Shown: positions 36,409-45,223, numbered from the stretch's first letter. The stretch: 64,000 nt of DNA from Bog-473 sp963828505 (GCA_963828505.1 CAWHFM010000023.1:31756-95755); one strand, 5' to 3'. Notes: a model not told the origin generated them from the sequence alone. Numbers and translations are program-made.

Positions 36409-37899
36409 TCAGCCGTCAAATGCCACCTGCGGCTCGCCCGCCTCTTCGAGCACCTCCTCGAGCGCGGTCACCGGGGCGCTCGCCGCGGCTACCGGCAGCT
36501 TGGGCAGAGCCAGCGCCAACAGAGCGCCGGCGACCAATCCTCCACCGGCAATGGCGAAGGCAGCCCGGTAGCCGGCCGTCAGCGCCGCCGCCGCGTCGTG
36601 AGCACCCACGAGGTGGTTGGTGGCGACGGTGGTGGCCACCGTGGCCATGATGGCGAGGCCCAGGGCGCCACCCACCTGTCGGGTGGTGTTGATCAGGCCC
36701 GAGGCGAGACCGGCCTCGTGCGGCGGCACCCCGGTAGTGGCCGAAAGGGTCATGGGGACGAACGACATCCCGATGCCGAGTCCGATGAGCATGACGGGAC
36801 CCAGCACATGGGACAGGTAGGCGTCACCCGCCCCGATGCTGGCAAGCCAGAAAAGGCCTACAGCCGCCAGGGCCGGGCCGAGCATCAGTTGGCGCCGGGC
36901 CCCGATGAACTGCACCAATCGGGTACCGATGAGGGCGCCGGCCAACGTGCAGAGACCGGCGGGCAAGAAGGCGAGGCCGGCCCGTAGGGCCGAGTAACCG
37001 TTCACATCCTGGAGGTAGAGCGAGAGGAAGAAGTAGGTGCCGAAGAGTCCGGCGCCGATGGTGACGGCGATCCCGTTGGCCACTGAAAGCGAGCGGCGAC
37101 GGAAGATGCCCAGGGGAATCAGCGGGTCGCGAGCGAAGCGGGCCTCGTTCACGAAGAAGATGGCCAACAGGCCCACCCCGACGGCCAAGGTAAGGACGGT
37201 CCGAGCCGATCCCCACGGGTGCGTGTTGGTGCTCACGATGCCGTAGACCAAGACGGCCAGGCCGCCGGTGACGGTGACCGCTCCGGGGATATCGAGGGTG
37301 CGCTTCGAACCGAGCTCCTCGGTCCGAGGCAACGCCATCCAGGCGGCGACCATCAGCACGACGCCGATCGGTACGTTGACGAAGAGCACCCACCTCCAGT
37401 TGAGGAGGCTGGTCAGCACGCCGCCGGCGAGCACGCCGACCGCCGCCCCGCTGGCCGCCGTGGCCGACCAGGCACCCAGCGCTCGCCGCCTGTCGCCGGG
37501 GTCGGTGAAGGTGGTGACCAAGATGCTCAAGGTGGCCGGGGCAAGGATGGCGCCGCCGATACCCTGGGCGGCGCGAGCGGCGATCAGCCAGCTCCCGCTC
37601 TGGGCCATACCGCCGATGAGGCTGCAGACGGTGAAGACGCCGAGGCCGATCATGAAGATCCGACGGCGGCCGAAGAGGTCGGCGGCCCGGCCGCCCAGCA
37701 TCAAGAAGCCGGCGAACGTCAGGGTGTAGGCGTTCACGACCCATTGCTCTCCGGCAACCGAGAGCCCGAGGCTGTCACGCATCTGGGGCAGGGCCACGTT
37801 GACGATCGCCACATCGAGGACCACCATGAACTGGGCGATGCAACAGATGGCCAGGATTGCCCTGGTCGGGCGGCGGTGGTCGGCCGTGCGCTGGTCCAC
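36409..37899 (-). CDS. MFS drug exporter, DHA2 (EmrB/QacA) family, 14 TM
   Basis: A 496-aa membrane exporter with about 14 membrane segments. Motifs: MVVLDVAIVNVALPQMRDSL (first helix), MLGGRAADLFGRRRIFMIG (motif A), GVLAGGVLTSLLNWRWVLFVN (motif C/WRW region). The first-helix Asp is conserved. It is divergent from a MarR-family gene around a perfect 14-bp palindrome, and a strong hairpin terminates it. Substrate unknown; drugs or toxic acids are likely. Confidence 0.9.
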   Translation of the reverse strand: MDQRTADHRRPTRAILAICCIAQFMVVLDVAIVNVALPQMRDSLGLSVAGEQWVVNAYTLTFAGFLMLGGRAADLFGRRRIFMIGLGVFTVCSLIGGMAQSGSWLIAARAAQGIGGAILAPATLSILVTTFTDPGDRRRALGAWSATAASGAAVGVLAGGVLTSLLNWRWVLFVNVPIGVVLMVAAWMALPRTEELGSKRTLDIPGAVTVTGGLAVLVYGIVSTNTHPWGSARTVLTLAVGVGLLAIFFVNEARFARDPLIPLGIFRRRSLSVANGIAVTIGAGLFGTYFFLSLYLQDVNGYSALRAGLAFLPAGLCTLAGALIGTRLVQFIGARRQLMLGPALAAVGLFWLASIGAGDAYLSHVLGPVMLIGLGIGMSFVPMTLSATTGVPPHEAGLASGLINTTRQVGGALGLAIMATVATTVATNHLVGAHDAAAALTAGYRAAFAIAGGGLVAGALLALALPKLPVAAASAPVTALEEVLEEAGEPQVAFDG

Positions 37900-37928
37900 G
37901 GGTCAGCTCCTCGGTTTGCCTGGGATAC

Positions 37929-37982
37929 TCTTAACGTTAAGATATTCGACCTTGAGAGATTAGTCAAGTCTCTGAACGTTAA
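37929..37982. promoter_or_regulatory. MarR operator: perfect 14-bp palindrome plus second copy
   Basis: TCTTAACGTTAAGA (37929-37942) is a perfect palindrome. A second AACGTTAA core lies at 37975-37982, just before the AAAGGAAG ribosome site of the MarR gene. The 94-bp gap between exporter and regulator is otherwise A+T-rich. Binding at both sites would shut off both genes. Confidence 0.7.
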
Positions 37983-37994
37983 AGGAAGTACGGT

Positions 37995-38543
37995 TTGCCC
38001 GTGCCAGTCGACGAGCCACTGGACGACATCGACCGGGTGGTCGGGTTCTGGAAGGAAGAGAACCCCCAGCTCGACGTCACGACCAAGGCCGTCGCCATGC
38101 GCCTGCGCCGCGCCTCACTGCACCTGGAACGGGCCGTCCGTTCCAATCTCGGCGAGAGTGGCGTCGACGAGTACTGGGAGCTCGAGGTGCTGCTCACTCT
38201 CCGTCGCGCCCCCGACTTCCGAGCGAACGCCGGCGAGCTCGGACGCGAGTGCCAGGTGACGTCGGGAGCCATCACCAACCGGATCAGCCGGCTGGAGAAG
38301 CGGGGCTGGGTACGGCGGGACGTCGACCCCGACGACCGTCGCCAGGTGCTGGTCAGCCTCACGGCGGCCGGCCTCGCTCAGGCCGATCACATCATCGCCA
38401 TGAAGACACAGGCCGAGCGATGGGCCTTCGACGGCGTCGACCGGGAACTCCTGAAGCGAATCGGCCGGGATCTACGGACGCTCCTTCACGCCTTCGACAA
38501 GGGGAGCGACCAAGTCGACGACGCCACTGCGATACGCAGCTGA
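37995..38543 (+). CDS. MarR-family transcriptional regulator
   Basis: A 182-aa winged-helix regulator. The likely start is TTG 37995 or GTG 38001, both within range of AAAGGAAG. The wHTH runs from about residue 55 to 125: YWELEVLLTLRRAPDFRANA, then GELGRECQVTSGAITNRISR, LEKRGWVRRDVDPDDRRQVL (wing). It should sense a small ligand and release the operator, inducing the divergent DHA2 exporter. Confidence 0.92.
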   Translation: MPVPVDEPLDDIDRVVGFWKEENPQLDVTTKAVAMRLRRASLHLERAVRSNLGESGVDEYWELEVLLTLRRAPDFRANAGELGRECQVTSGAITNRISRLEKRGWVRRDVDPDDRRQVLVSLTAAGLAQADHIIAMKTQAERWAFDGVDRELLKRIGRDLRTLLHAFDKGSDQVDDATAIRS

Positions 38544-38597
38544 CCGGGCCGGCCCCACTGGGCGACGCGGCCGCTCGCTCGCTCGCTCGGTCAATCG

Positions 38598-39674
38598 CTA
38601 CGTCGACTCACCCTTGAGGCCACCGATTCCGAGAGACCCGTCGCCGGCGGAGGCCGTACTTCCCATTTCGGGCTCATCGGCCGCAGTCGTCGCGCTGCTG
38701 ACGTCGCCCGGTAGGGCGGGAGGGTCGTCGAGGAAGTCTGCCGTGGGGACGAAGAACAGGCTGCCGGACACCGCGGTGGAGAAGTCGAGGATCCTGTCGT
38801 AGTTGCCCGGCGGGTCGCCGAGGAACATGCGCTGGAGCATCAGCTCGGTGACCGAAGGGGTCGCGGCGTACCCGATGAAGTACGTGCCGAATTCGCCCGC
38901 GCCCAAGGACCCGAAGGGCATGTTCTCGCGCAGGATCTGACGCTGGGTGCCATCCGCCTCGATGATGGTGTTGAGCGCCACATGCGAGTTGGCCGGCTTG
39001 ACCTCGTCGTCCATCTCGACGTTGGAGAGCTTGGCCCGCCCGATCACCCGTTCCTGCTCCTCGACCGTCAGGCCATTCCAGGCCGCCATGTCGTGCAAGT
39101 ACTTCTGGACGATGACGTAGCTCCCACCGACGAAGGGCGCATCCTCTTCCCCGATGGTCACCGCCGCCTCGGCGGCCGACCCGGTCGGGTTCTCGGTCCC
39201 GTCGACGAAGCCGAGCAGGTCCCGCTCGTCGAAGTACTTGAACCCGTGGATCTCGTCGACCACCCTGACCGCCCCGGCCAACCGCCCGACAACCAGAGAC
39301 GCCAGCTCCCAGCACAGATCCATCGTCGTCGCCCGGATGTGGAACAAGAGGTCACCGGGAGTGGCCACAGCCCGGTGCCGGCCACCATCGAGCGCCTGGA
39401 ACGGGTGGAGCTCGGCTGGCCGGGGGCCGACGAACAGGCGATCCCATGCCGCCGATCCCACCCCCGCCACGACGGCCAGCCCGCCCTCGGGGGACCGGAA
39501 GCCGACCGTTCGCGCCAATCCGGACAGGTCGGCGAGCAGGTCGTGTACGACGGCCTCACCGCCTTCGTCGATCGTCATGACGAGGATGACGGCACTGGCG
39601 GTGAGGGGAGTGAGCACAGGCTGGCCCACCGGTGGCCCGGCCACGGCGACCGGCATCTGTGACACGGAAGTCAT
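38598..39674 (-). CDS. DyP-type heme peroxidase with C-terminal encapsulin cargo-loading peptide
   Basis: A 358-aa dye-decolourising peroxidase starting MTSVSQMPVAVAG at 39674. It has the DyP signature GFVDGTENP (155-163; catalytic Asp158), proximal heme His in NSHVAL (231), the Arg of QILREN (about 249) and FGTYFIGYA. The C-terminus has a 30-residue flexible tail ending DGSLGIGGLKGEST. This closely matches the SLGIGSLK-type peptide that directs DyP into encapsulin nanocompartments. Usually the encapsulin gene lies directly downstream, but here the next gene is the convergent MarR gene 54 bp away. The shell protein, if any, is encoded elsewhere. Confidence 0.92.
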   Translation of the reverse strand: MTSVSQMPVAVAGPPVGQPVLTPLTASAVILVMTIDEGGEAVVHDLLADLSGLARTVGFRSPEGGLAVVAGVGSAAWDRLFVGPRPAELHPFQALDGGRHRAVATPGDLLFHIRATTMDLCWELASLVVGRLAGAVRVVDEIHGFKYFDERDLLGFVDGTENPTGSAAEAAVTIGEEDAPFVGGSYVIVQKYLHDMAAWNGLTVEEQERVIGRAKLSNVEMDDEVKPANSHVALNTIIEADGTQRQILRENMPFGSLGAGEFGTYFIGYAATPSVTELMLQRMFLGDPPGNYDRILDFSTAVSGSLFFVPTADFLDDPPALPGDVSSATTAADEPEMGSTASAGDGSLGIGGLKGEST

Positions 39675-40610
39675 AAGCGTTCTCCTGTGATTCCTCTCCG
39701 GTGTACCTCGAGCCGACAAGCTTCTAGAGCCCTGCCCGCTCGGGCGGTGAGCGTAGCGGGGACCGGCCCGGGCGGGCCGCTCCCGGGTATTCGGGACTCG
39801 GCCGAATTTACTGCCGGGCGTGAGCGATCGTCATGGCCTCGCACGGGTCTTCGGGGCACCGACGCCCTCCGCTGCCGGGTGCGCGGGGTACTGCGGACAG
39901 CTCTGCGTCTGTCGGACAGCTCTGTGACTGTCGCGACCGGCAAGTGCGTTGAAGACGCTGCCGAGAACGACGGGAGGCCCGCGTCGGCCTATCGGAAATC
40001 TGCATTCCCGCCGCTCTCAACGCAGGGCTTCTGTAGCGTGATCTCTTCGGGTGTATGGCTTTCGTCGCACAACCGGGAAAAACCGCCCGATTCAACCGTA
40101 TCCATGATTCGCTTTGGATTGTCCGCTGTCACCTTATAGACAGTGATTACGTACGCAGAAGTTACATCGAGTGTATGAACTACACCTTCGTCGTCGTAAC
40201 AGTTGAAGACGCTGCGGTCGTGACGGCGATGCTGATCCGTGTCATGTATTACTGCAGGAGACCCACGCCGGATTCGCAGAGAGCCGTGTCATTCTCGGGA
40301 TGCGGCTGAGCCGATGGAACGGACACATTTTCAAGGGTAAGGGCGAACTCCGTCGCCTGGTTTAAGTAGGGCGACGCGAGATCCCGACGGTTTAAGAGGG
40401 TTTATGAGCGAAGCTTGATTCCGCGACTTACTTGCACGTGTCATGAAGGATTAAAGAGCGCATAACCATGTCGGTGCAATAAATGCGCATCTTTGAACCA
40501 CCACCGCTCATCAATCCGGTGGCGAATGCTCTCAGCTTCTTCTACGATACCGGCCTTTGGCGATCAGACCCGACGATGGGATCTGACAACACCTTGAGGT
40601 GTCACCGAAC
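39675..40610. other. 936-bp non-coding stretch between the DyP and G1 peptidase genes
   Basis: No gene with a credible ribosome site and codon pattern was seen. The left 300 bp are G+C-rich with short hairpins (for example near 39756-39785). The right half (about 40060-40560) is clearly more A+T-rich than the window and contains GGTTTAAG twice (40359 and 40389) and several hairpins, described as a possible structured leader. A short plus-strand frame at 40055-40309 lacks features and was not called. Confidence 0.5.
40351..40602 (+). promoter_or_regulatory. Candidate structured 5' leader of the G1 peptidase gene
   Basis: Four perfect inverted repeats line up on the coding strand: CGTCGCC (40351-40357) with GGCGACG (40370-40376), whose loop holds GGTTTAAG; GCGCAT (40458-40463) with ATGCGC (40483-40488); CCACCG (40501-40506) with CGGTGG (40517-40522); and ACACCT (40589-40594) with AGGTGT (40597-40602), which overlaps the ribosome site. 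It matches no riboswitch class I know. It may be an RNA regulator or only a collection of small hairpins. Confidence 0.35.
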
Positions 40611-42560
40611 ATGGCGTCGATGAGGCGGTCCTTTCCGCTGCGGTTCGCTGTTGGGCCCGCTTTTTTGGCGCTCGTGCTTGCCCCCCTGATTCCCGCGGGC
40701 ACTACCGGAGCGGTCGCCGCGAGCAGGTCTGGTCCCGATCTGGTGACACTCCATGGACATCAGCCGGCCACGTCGCCGCTCAGTGGGTCGTTCCTGGACC
40801 CGCCGAAGAACTTCAGCATTCGCACACGCTCATCGGGAACGGCCGCAGGACCGGATCCCGCCCGTTGGGTCCATCGGTTCACTCCTGATGACGCCGGCAC
40901 CATGGGCAACGAAGAATTTTACAACTGGGCCGGCCAGATCGTCACCGGGGCGACATTCACGGGAGTGTCCAGTTCCTGGGTGGTTCCCACCGTCGTTCCG
41001 GCGGAGTCGAGCGAATATTCCGGCAGTTGGATCGGCGTCGACGGCGCGACCGATTCGTCACTGATTCAGACGGGTACGTCTCAAGACACGAGCGGAGGCG
41101 TGACGAATTACTTCGCCTGGTTCGAGATCCTCCCCTCGGCGGAGACCCCGATCGATGCACCGGTGGACCCCGGTGATGAAATGGCTGCGGAAGTGGCAGA
41201 AGTCTCTCCGGGGCTCTGGGGTATAGAGATCGAGGACCTCACGCAGGACTGGGAATATCAGAACACGCTCGACTACTCCGGTCCCGGAGCCTCAGTCGAG
41301 TACATCGAAGAAGATCCGTCGGTCGACGGGGTGGAGTCGACCCTTGCCGATTTCGGCTCGGTCACGTTTACGGACCTCGCGCTGGGGGGTCAAGACTTTA
41401 GCAATGCTTCGCTGACGTCGGCCTACATGACCGACTCTGCCGGAGACATCGACGCCTATCCCGACAGCATTCAGTCCAATAACTCATTCGCGATCCACTA
41501 CGGCTCGCCACCACAACCCTCGATCACGTCGGTCAACCCCAATAAAGGGCCGACCAACGGCGGCACGACCGTCACGATCTCGGGAAACGACCTGGGCTAT
41601 TGGCCGACGGCGGTCTACTTTGGCGATACTCCTGCGGCGTCGGCTTCGCTCAACGCTGAGACCAACGTCATCAGCGCCACCTCGCCCCGTGGCACCGCCG
41701 GAACAGTGGACGTCAGGGTGACGACGATCGGCGGAACGAGCCCGCCTGCTCCGAGCGACAAATTCACTTACGTTCCGCACGGCTATTGGTTGGTCGGTTC
41801 GGACGGGGGGATCTTCACGTTCGGGAGCGCCGGGTTCTATGGCTCGACGGGGAGTCTTCGCTTGCAACGTCCCGTCGTGGGTATCGTGCCGACGTCCGAT
41901 CGTTACGGCTATTGGCTGGACGCTTCGGACGGGGGGGTCTTCGCCTTCGGCGACGCTGGCTTCTACGGCTCCATTCCTGGACTAGGTCTTCATCCTGCGG
42001 GTTCCGGCTTGCCGAATTCCCTCAATGCGCCGATCGTCGGCATGGTGCCGTCTGCCGACGCCGGCGGGTATTTCATGGTGGCGTCAGACGGAGGGGTCTT
42101 CGCCTTCGGCGACGCGAAGTTCGCCGGATCGTGTTACAGCATCGGTGGGTGTGCGGGTGCGGCGGTCGCGGTCATGCCCGAAGCCTCCGGGTACGGGTAC
42201 TGGGTCGTCACTCAGACCGGGGACGTGTACACCTTCGGCGATGCCCCCTACTTCGGCGCTCCGGGCAACGTGGGCTCTCCGGTGACCTCGGCCGTGGGGA
42301 CGCCTGACGGGCGGGGCTATTGGATCCTCGTTGCCAATGGCACCGTCTACGCCTATGGCGACGCCCACAACTACGGGAGCCCGAGCGGGCAGTTCGGGGG
42401 CCTCGATCCCGCCAGCGCTGTCTTCTCGACCTCGGACGGTGGCGGCTATTGGGTGGCGGCGGCGGATGGCTCCGTCCACACGTATGGAGATGCCCCCAAC
42501 GACGGATCGATGGCGGGCACGAAGCTGAACGGTCCGATCATCGCCGGCACCGGTTGGTAG
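40611..42560 (+). CDS. Secreted G1-family (glutamic/eqolisin) peptidase with IPT/TIG domain and six C-terminal repeats
   Basis: About 649 aa from ATG 40611; GAGG about 11 nt upstream supports it, and GTG 40599 or ATG 40620 are alternatives. A Sec signal (MRRSFPLRFAVGPAFLALVL, cleavage near AVAA) leads to a G1 peptidase domain at about 95-275: YNWAGQIV, SSWVVPTVVP, SGSWIGVDGA, the catalytic Gln153 in LIQTG and Glu234 in EYIEEDPS. An IPT/TIG domain follows (PSITSVNPNKGPTNGGTTVT, about 302-390). Then come six repeats of the form GYWxxxSDGGxFxFGDA (about 391-640), probably beta-propeller blades. Cell-surface acid protease is inferred. Confidence 0.85.
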   Translation: MASMRRSFPLRFAVGPAFLALVLAPLIPAGTTGAVAASRSGPDLVTLHGHQPATSPLSGSFLDPPKNFSIRTRSSGTAAGPDPARWVHRFTPDDAGTMGNEEFYNWAGQIVTGATFTGVSSSWVVPTVVPAESSEYSGSWIGVDGATDSSLIQTGTSQDTSGGVTNYFAWFEILPSAETPIDAPVDPGDEMAAEVAEVSPGLWGIEIEDLTQDWEYQNTLDYSGPGASVEYIEEDPSVDGVESTLADFGSVTFTDLALGGQDFSNASLTSAYMTDSAGDIDAYPDSIQSNNSFAIHYGSPPQPSITSVNPNKGPTNGGTTVTISGNDLGYWPTAVYFGDTPAASASLNAETNVISATSPRGTAGTVDVRVTTIGGTSPPAPSDKFTYVPHGYWLVGSDGGIFTFGSAGFYGSTGSLRLQRPVVGIVPTSDRYGYWLDASDGGVFAFGDAGFYGSIPGLGLHPAGSGLPNSLNAPIVGMVPSADAGGYFMVASDGGVFAFGDAKFAGSCYSIGGCAGAAVAVMPEASGYGYWVVTQTGDVYTFGDAPYFGAPGNVGSPVTSAVGTPDGRGYWILVANGTVYAYGDAHNYGSPSGQFGGLDPASAVFSTSDGGGYWVAAADGSVHTYGDAPNDGSMAGTKLNGPIIAGTGW

Positions 42561-42575
42561 TCCCGGCCGTGGTCC

Positions 42576-42588
42576 GGGGCATTGCCCC
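42576..42588. terminator. Small hairpin between convergent genes
   Basis: GGGGC (42576-42580), ATT, GCCCC (42584-42588), 15 bp after the peptidase stop and followed by TCCCCT. A weak terminator candidate between convergent genes. Confidence 0.35.
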
Positions 42589-42621
42589 TCCCCTGGACTC
42601 CAGTTTCCCTTGTCGACGCCG

Positions 42622-43035
42622 CTACGGCTCGACCGAGAAGAAGCGATTGAATGCTGCTTGATCACTGTAGAAGGATTCAATCCTCGAGATCCGAAGCAGC
42701 CCGTCGTCTCCGGTCACCGAGACGAGGAAAATGACACGGAAATCGTGCTGTTGGCCTTGGCGTTGTAGGTGGATCGTCGCAAGGCCAGCGACGTTGTTGA
42801 CCCCGGCCATCCAGTCCTCCCATTCGAGGACGTCGATTGGGTCCTCTGTCAGTCGGAGAAAGCTTGCAAGGTGCTCCGTGACAGCTTGAGCTCCTCGAAA
42901 GACACCTGAGGGCGCGCGTGTTCCAGGTACGACGTCCACGACCTGGGGATCGAGAAGATCGGAGGCAGCTGAAACATCGCCTTCAAAAACCTTCTGAAAG
43001 AAGTCGGTGGCCAACTTGACGCGGGAATCTGGCAT
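42622..43035 (-). CDS. SnoaL/NTF2-like domain protein
   Basis: A 137-aa single-domain protein starting MPDSRVKLATDFFQKVFEGD at 43035; a 38-residue in-frame extension upstream is rejected as non-homologous. The cone-shaped NTF2 fold pattern is visible: LATDFFQKVFEGDVSAASDL, then LLDPQVVDVVPGTRAPSGVF and GAQAVTEHLASFLRLTEDP, ending ISRIESFYSDQAAFNRFF. Such proteins are small isomerases, cyclases or ligand binders. Function here unknown; it is on its own, converging with the peptidase gene. Confidence 0.8.
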   Translation of the reverse strand: MPDSRVKLATDFFQKVFEGDVSAASDLLDPQVVDVVPGTRAPSGVFRGAQAVTEHLASFLRLTEDPIDVLEWEDWMAGVNNVAGLATIHLQRQGQQHDFRVIFLVSVTGDDGLLRISRIESFYSDQAAFNRFFSVEP

Positions 43036-43181
43036 GGCTCCAATCCTTCCACTCCAAGCCCGACGAATCGGTGGTGAGTCGCGGAGCGCATACCTGCGGG
43101 TCTGCGCACATCGCCAGCTGGGGTGTCGCGAACGGACCTCGGACGTCACCAGCGAACGCCAGCCTCGCCGTCAAGAGACGG

Positions 43182-43781
43182 TCAGGGTGACAACCGCTCG
43201 ATCCGCCAGTTTCCGGACTGAGCCTGGTAGCGGAGCCGATCGTGCAGGCGGTCCGCTCCTTCTTCCCACAATTCGACGACCTCAGGCCGGATCCGGTAAC
43301 CGCCCCATCGAGGAGGGCGCGGTGGCCCCGTTTCCCCGGGGAACGCTTCGGCCAGCTCGGCCACCCGCTCTTCGAGCACCGCTCGATTCACGACCACCTG
43401 GCTCTGGTGGCTGGCGACGGCGCTACGACGAGCCCCCGCCGGCCGCGACCGCCAGTAGGCGTCCGACTGATCGTCACCGACCACCTCCACCGCTCCGGTC
43501 ACCCGGACCTGTCGGTGTACCGGCAGGTACCAATGGAAGAGGGCAGCGGCAAACGGATTCGCCCTCAACTCGCTGCCCTTGGCGCTTTCCCGGTCCGTGT
43601 AGAAGACGAGACCTCGGTGATCGATGCCTCGGAGCAGCACCATTCTGGAGGACGGGCGCCCGTCGGTCGTGGCCGTAGCCACCGCCATCGCCTCGGGCAT
43701 GGGCTCGCCAGCCGTCCGCGCCACCTCGAGCCAGTGGGACAGTTGGGTCATCGGATCGGGATCGACGGACGCTTCGTCCAC
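43182..43781 (-). CDS. pdxH: Pyridoxamine 5'-phosphate oxidase
   Basis: FMN-dependent enzyme that oxidises pyridoxamine/pyridoxine phosphate to pyridoxal 5'-phosphate, the last step of the B6 salvage route. From GTG 43781 it is 199 aa (VDEASVDPDPMTQLSHWLEV), close to the usual 200-220. Signatures: PEAMAVATATTDGRPSSRMV, LLRGIDHRGLVFYTDRESAK, LFHWYLPVHRQVRVTG, SRPAGARRSAVASHQSQVV, PPRWGGYRIRPEVVELWEEG, and the invariant C-terminal RLHDRLRYQ followed by WRIERLSP. The same frame extends upstream to GTG 43931 without clear similarity, so the true start may be up to 150 bp earlier. Confidence 0.9.
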   Translation of the reverse strand: MDEASVDPDPMTQLSHWLEVARTAGEPMPEAMAVATATTDGRPSSRMVLLRGIDHRGLVFYTDRESAKGSELRANPFAAALFHWYLPVHRQVRVTGAVEVVGDDQSDAYWRSRPAGARRSAVASHQSQVVVNRAVLEERVAELAEAFPGETGPPRPPRWGGYRIRPEVVELWEEGADRLHDRLRYQAQSGNWRIERLSP

Positions 43782-44068
43782 GGCGACAGTCTGCTCGCTC
43801 GGGACCAGGTGGGTCGGCCGACCCGAATGGGATCGCTGGCTGCCGTCAGTGAACAGCAGCGGGATTGCGCTCCCCGTTGATCCACCATTCGCCGGGATAC
43901 TGATCCTCGAAGGCACTGCGCAGGCTCGCACGAGCAGCCGCCGTCACCGGCTGTCGCAAAACCCACCATTCGTCTTTGAACAATCGCAAAACCTTCGCTG
44001 GCGCCGAACCTCGTGCCTGAGGAGCCACCCAGGGGCTCATCGGCTTCGATCGCCCATAGAATTCAATT

Positions 44069-45223
44069 GTGAATGGCCTGAGCGAGACCGAATCAGCCGA
44101 GATGCTGGAGGCTTTGTCCGGATCTGAGCACGAGGACATCGTCATCACTCGACGTGCGACGAGCGGTCTTCGAGCCATCATCGCTGTCCATTCCACCCTC
44201 CTGGGTCCCTCCCTGGGCGGCGCCCGGTTCTATCCCTATGAGGACGAGGCGGTCGCGCTCGACGACGTCCTTCGTCTCTCGAGGGCCATGACGGAGAAGG
44301 CGGCTCTGGCCGGACTGGCACAAGGGGGTGGCAAGGCGGTCATCATCGGGGATCCGAACCTCGTGAAGACGCCAGATCTTCTGCGCGACTTCGCCGCTGC
44401 CGTCAACCGCCTCGACGGGCGCTACATCACCGCAGAGGATGTCGGGACGACCCAGGAGGACATGGATCTGATACGGGAGACGACGCCCTTCGTGGGGGGC
44501 ACGACCACGTCGCGCGGCGGGTCGGGCGATCCCAGTTCGGCGACCGCTCTCGGTGTGGTGGTTGCGATGGAGGCTGCGGCCGCCCACCGGTGGGGTGATG
44601 ACCTCGAGGGAAAGACGGTATGCGTCGTGGGCGCCGGCAAGGTGGGAAGGGAGGTCATTCGGCTCCTCGTTCAGCGGCGGGCCGTCGTCATTGCCGCCGA
44701 CGTCAGTCACGAGAAGGCCGAGATTGCCGTGCGCACCGGTGCGGCCCGTCTCATCGACCCGTCCGATGCTCCCGGCGCGACTGCTGACATCCTGTGCCCG
44801 TGTGCGTTGGGTGGGCTGCTCACCGAAGATGCAGTGCCTGATCTTCACTGTGAGATCATTGTCGGTGCGGCAAACAATCAGCTCGCGAGCGATCAGGTAG
44901 CGGACTCACTCGCCGCGGCTGACATCCTTTATGTCCCTGACTTTCTAGTCAACGCGGGTGGCATCATCAACATTGCCGAAGAAGCCCATGGATATGATCA
45001 GACGCGCTCAATGAAGGCCGTCGAGCAGATCAGAGACACAACGACCATGGTGCTCGAGCGCGCCGGAGCGCGAGGCATCACTCCGCTCACCGCGGCCGAG
45101 GAGCTGGTGGTCAAACGACTGGCCGAGGCCAGGGACGGCCCGGGCCACTTCGTCGAATCGTCCGACGGCGGCAACCATCGGCAACCCGGTGACACGCGAG
45201 GAGTGGAACCGAGTTCCCGCTAG
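44069..45223 (+). CDS. Glu/Leu/Phe/Val dehydrogenase (leucine/valine dehydrogenase type)
   Basis: A 384-aa NAD+-dependent amino-acid dehydrogenase starting at GTG 44069. Substrate-binding and catalytic Lys residues are in SRAMTEKAALAGLAQGGGKA (Lys77, Lys89), a GGARFYPY block precedes them, ITAEDVGTTQEDMDL is characteristic of the leucine/valine branch, and the Rossmann motif is VCVVGAGKVGREVIRLL (about 194-210). VGAANNQLA and FLVNAGGIINIAEE complete the pattern. It reversibly deaminates a branched-chain amino acid to its oxo-acid. A conserved Leu/Val choice cannot be made. The 287-bp gap upstream also contains the extended pdxH frame. Confidence 0.92.
   Translation: MNGLSETESAEMLEALSGSEHEDIVITRRATSGLRAIIAVHSTLLGPSLGGARFYPYEDEAVALDDVLRLSRAMTEKAALAGLAQGGGKAVIIGDPNLVKTPDLLRDFAAAVNRLDGRYITAEDVGTTQEDMDLIRETTPFVGGTTTSRGGSGDPSSATALGVVVAMEAAAAHRWGDDLEGKTVCVVGAGKVGREVIRLLVQRRAVVIAADVSHEKAEIAVRTGAARLIDPSDAPGATADILCPCALGGLLTEDAVPDLHCEIIVGAANNQLASDQVADSLAAADILYVPDFLVNAGGIINIAEEAHGYDQTRSMKAVEQIRDTTTMVLERAGARGITPLTAAEELVVKRLAEARDGPGHFVESSDGGNHRQPGDTRGVEPSSR

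Noticed and set aside
38574..38590. GCTC run (four units) after the MarR gene
   Set aside because: A short simple repeat in a 54-bp convergent gap; too small to be meaningful.
40055..40309. 84-codon plus-strand frame in the long gap before the G1 peptidase
   Set aside because: No ribosome site, no similarity, and atypical composition.
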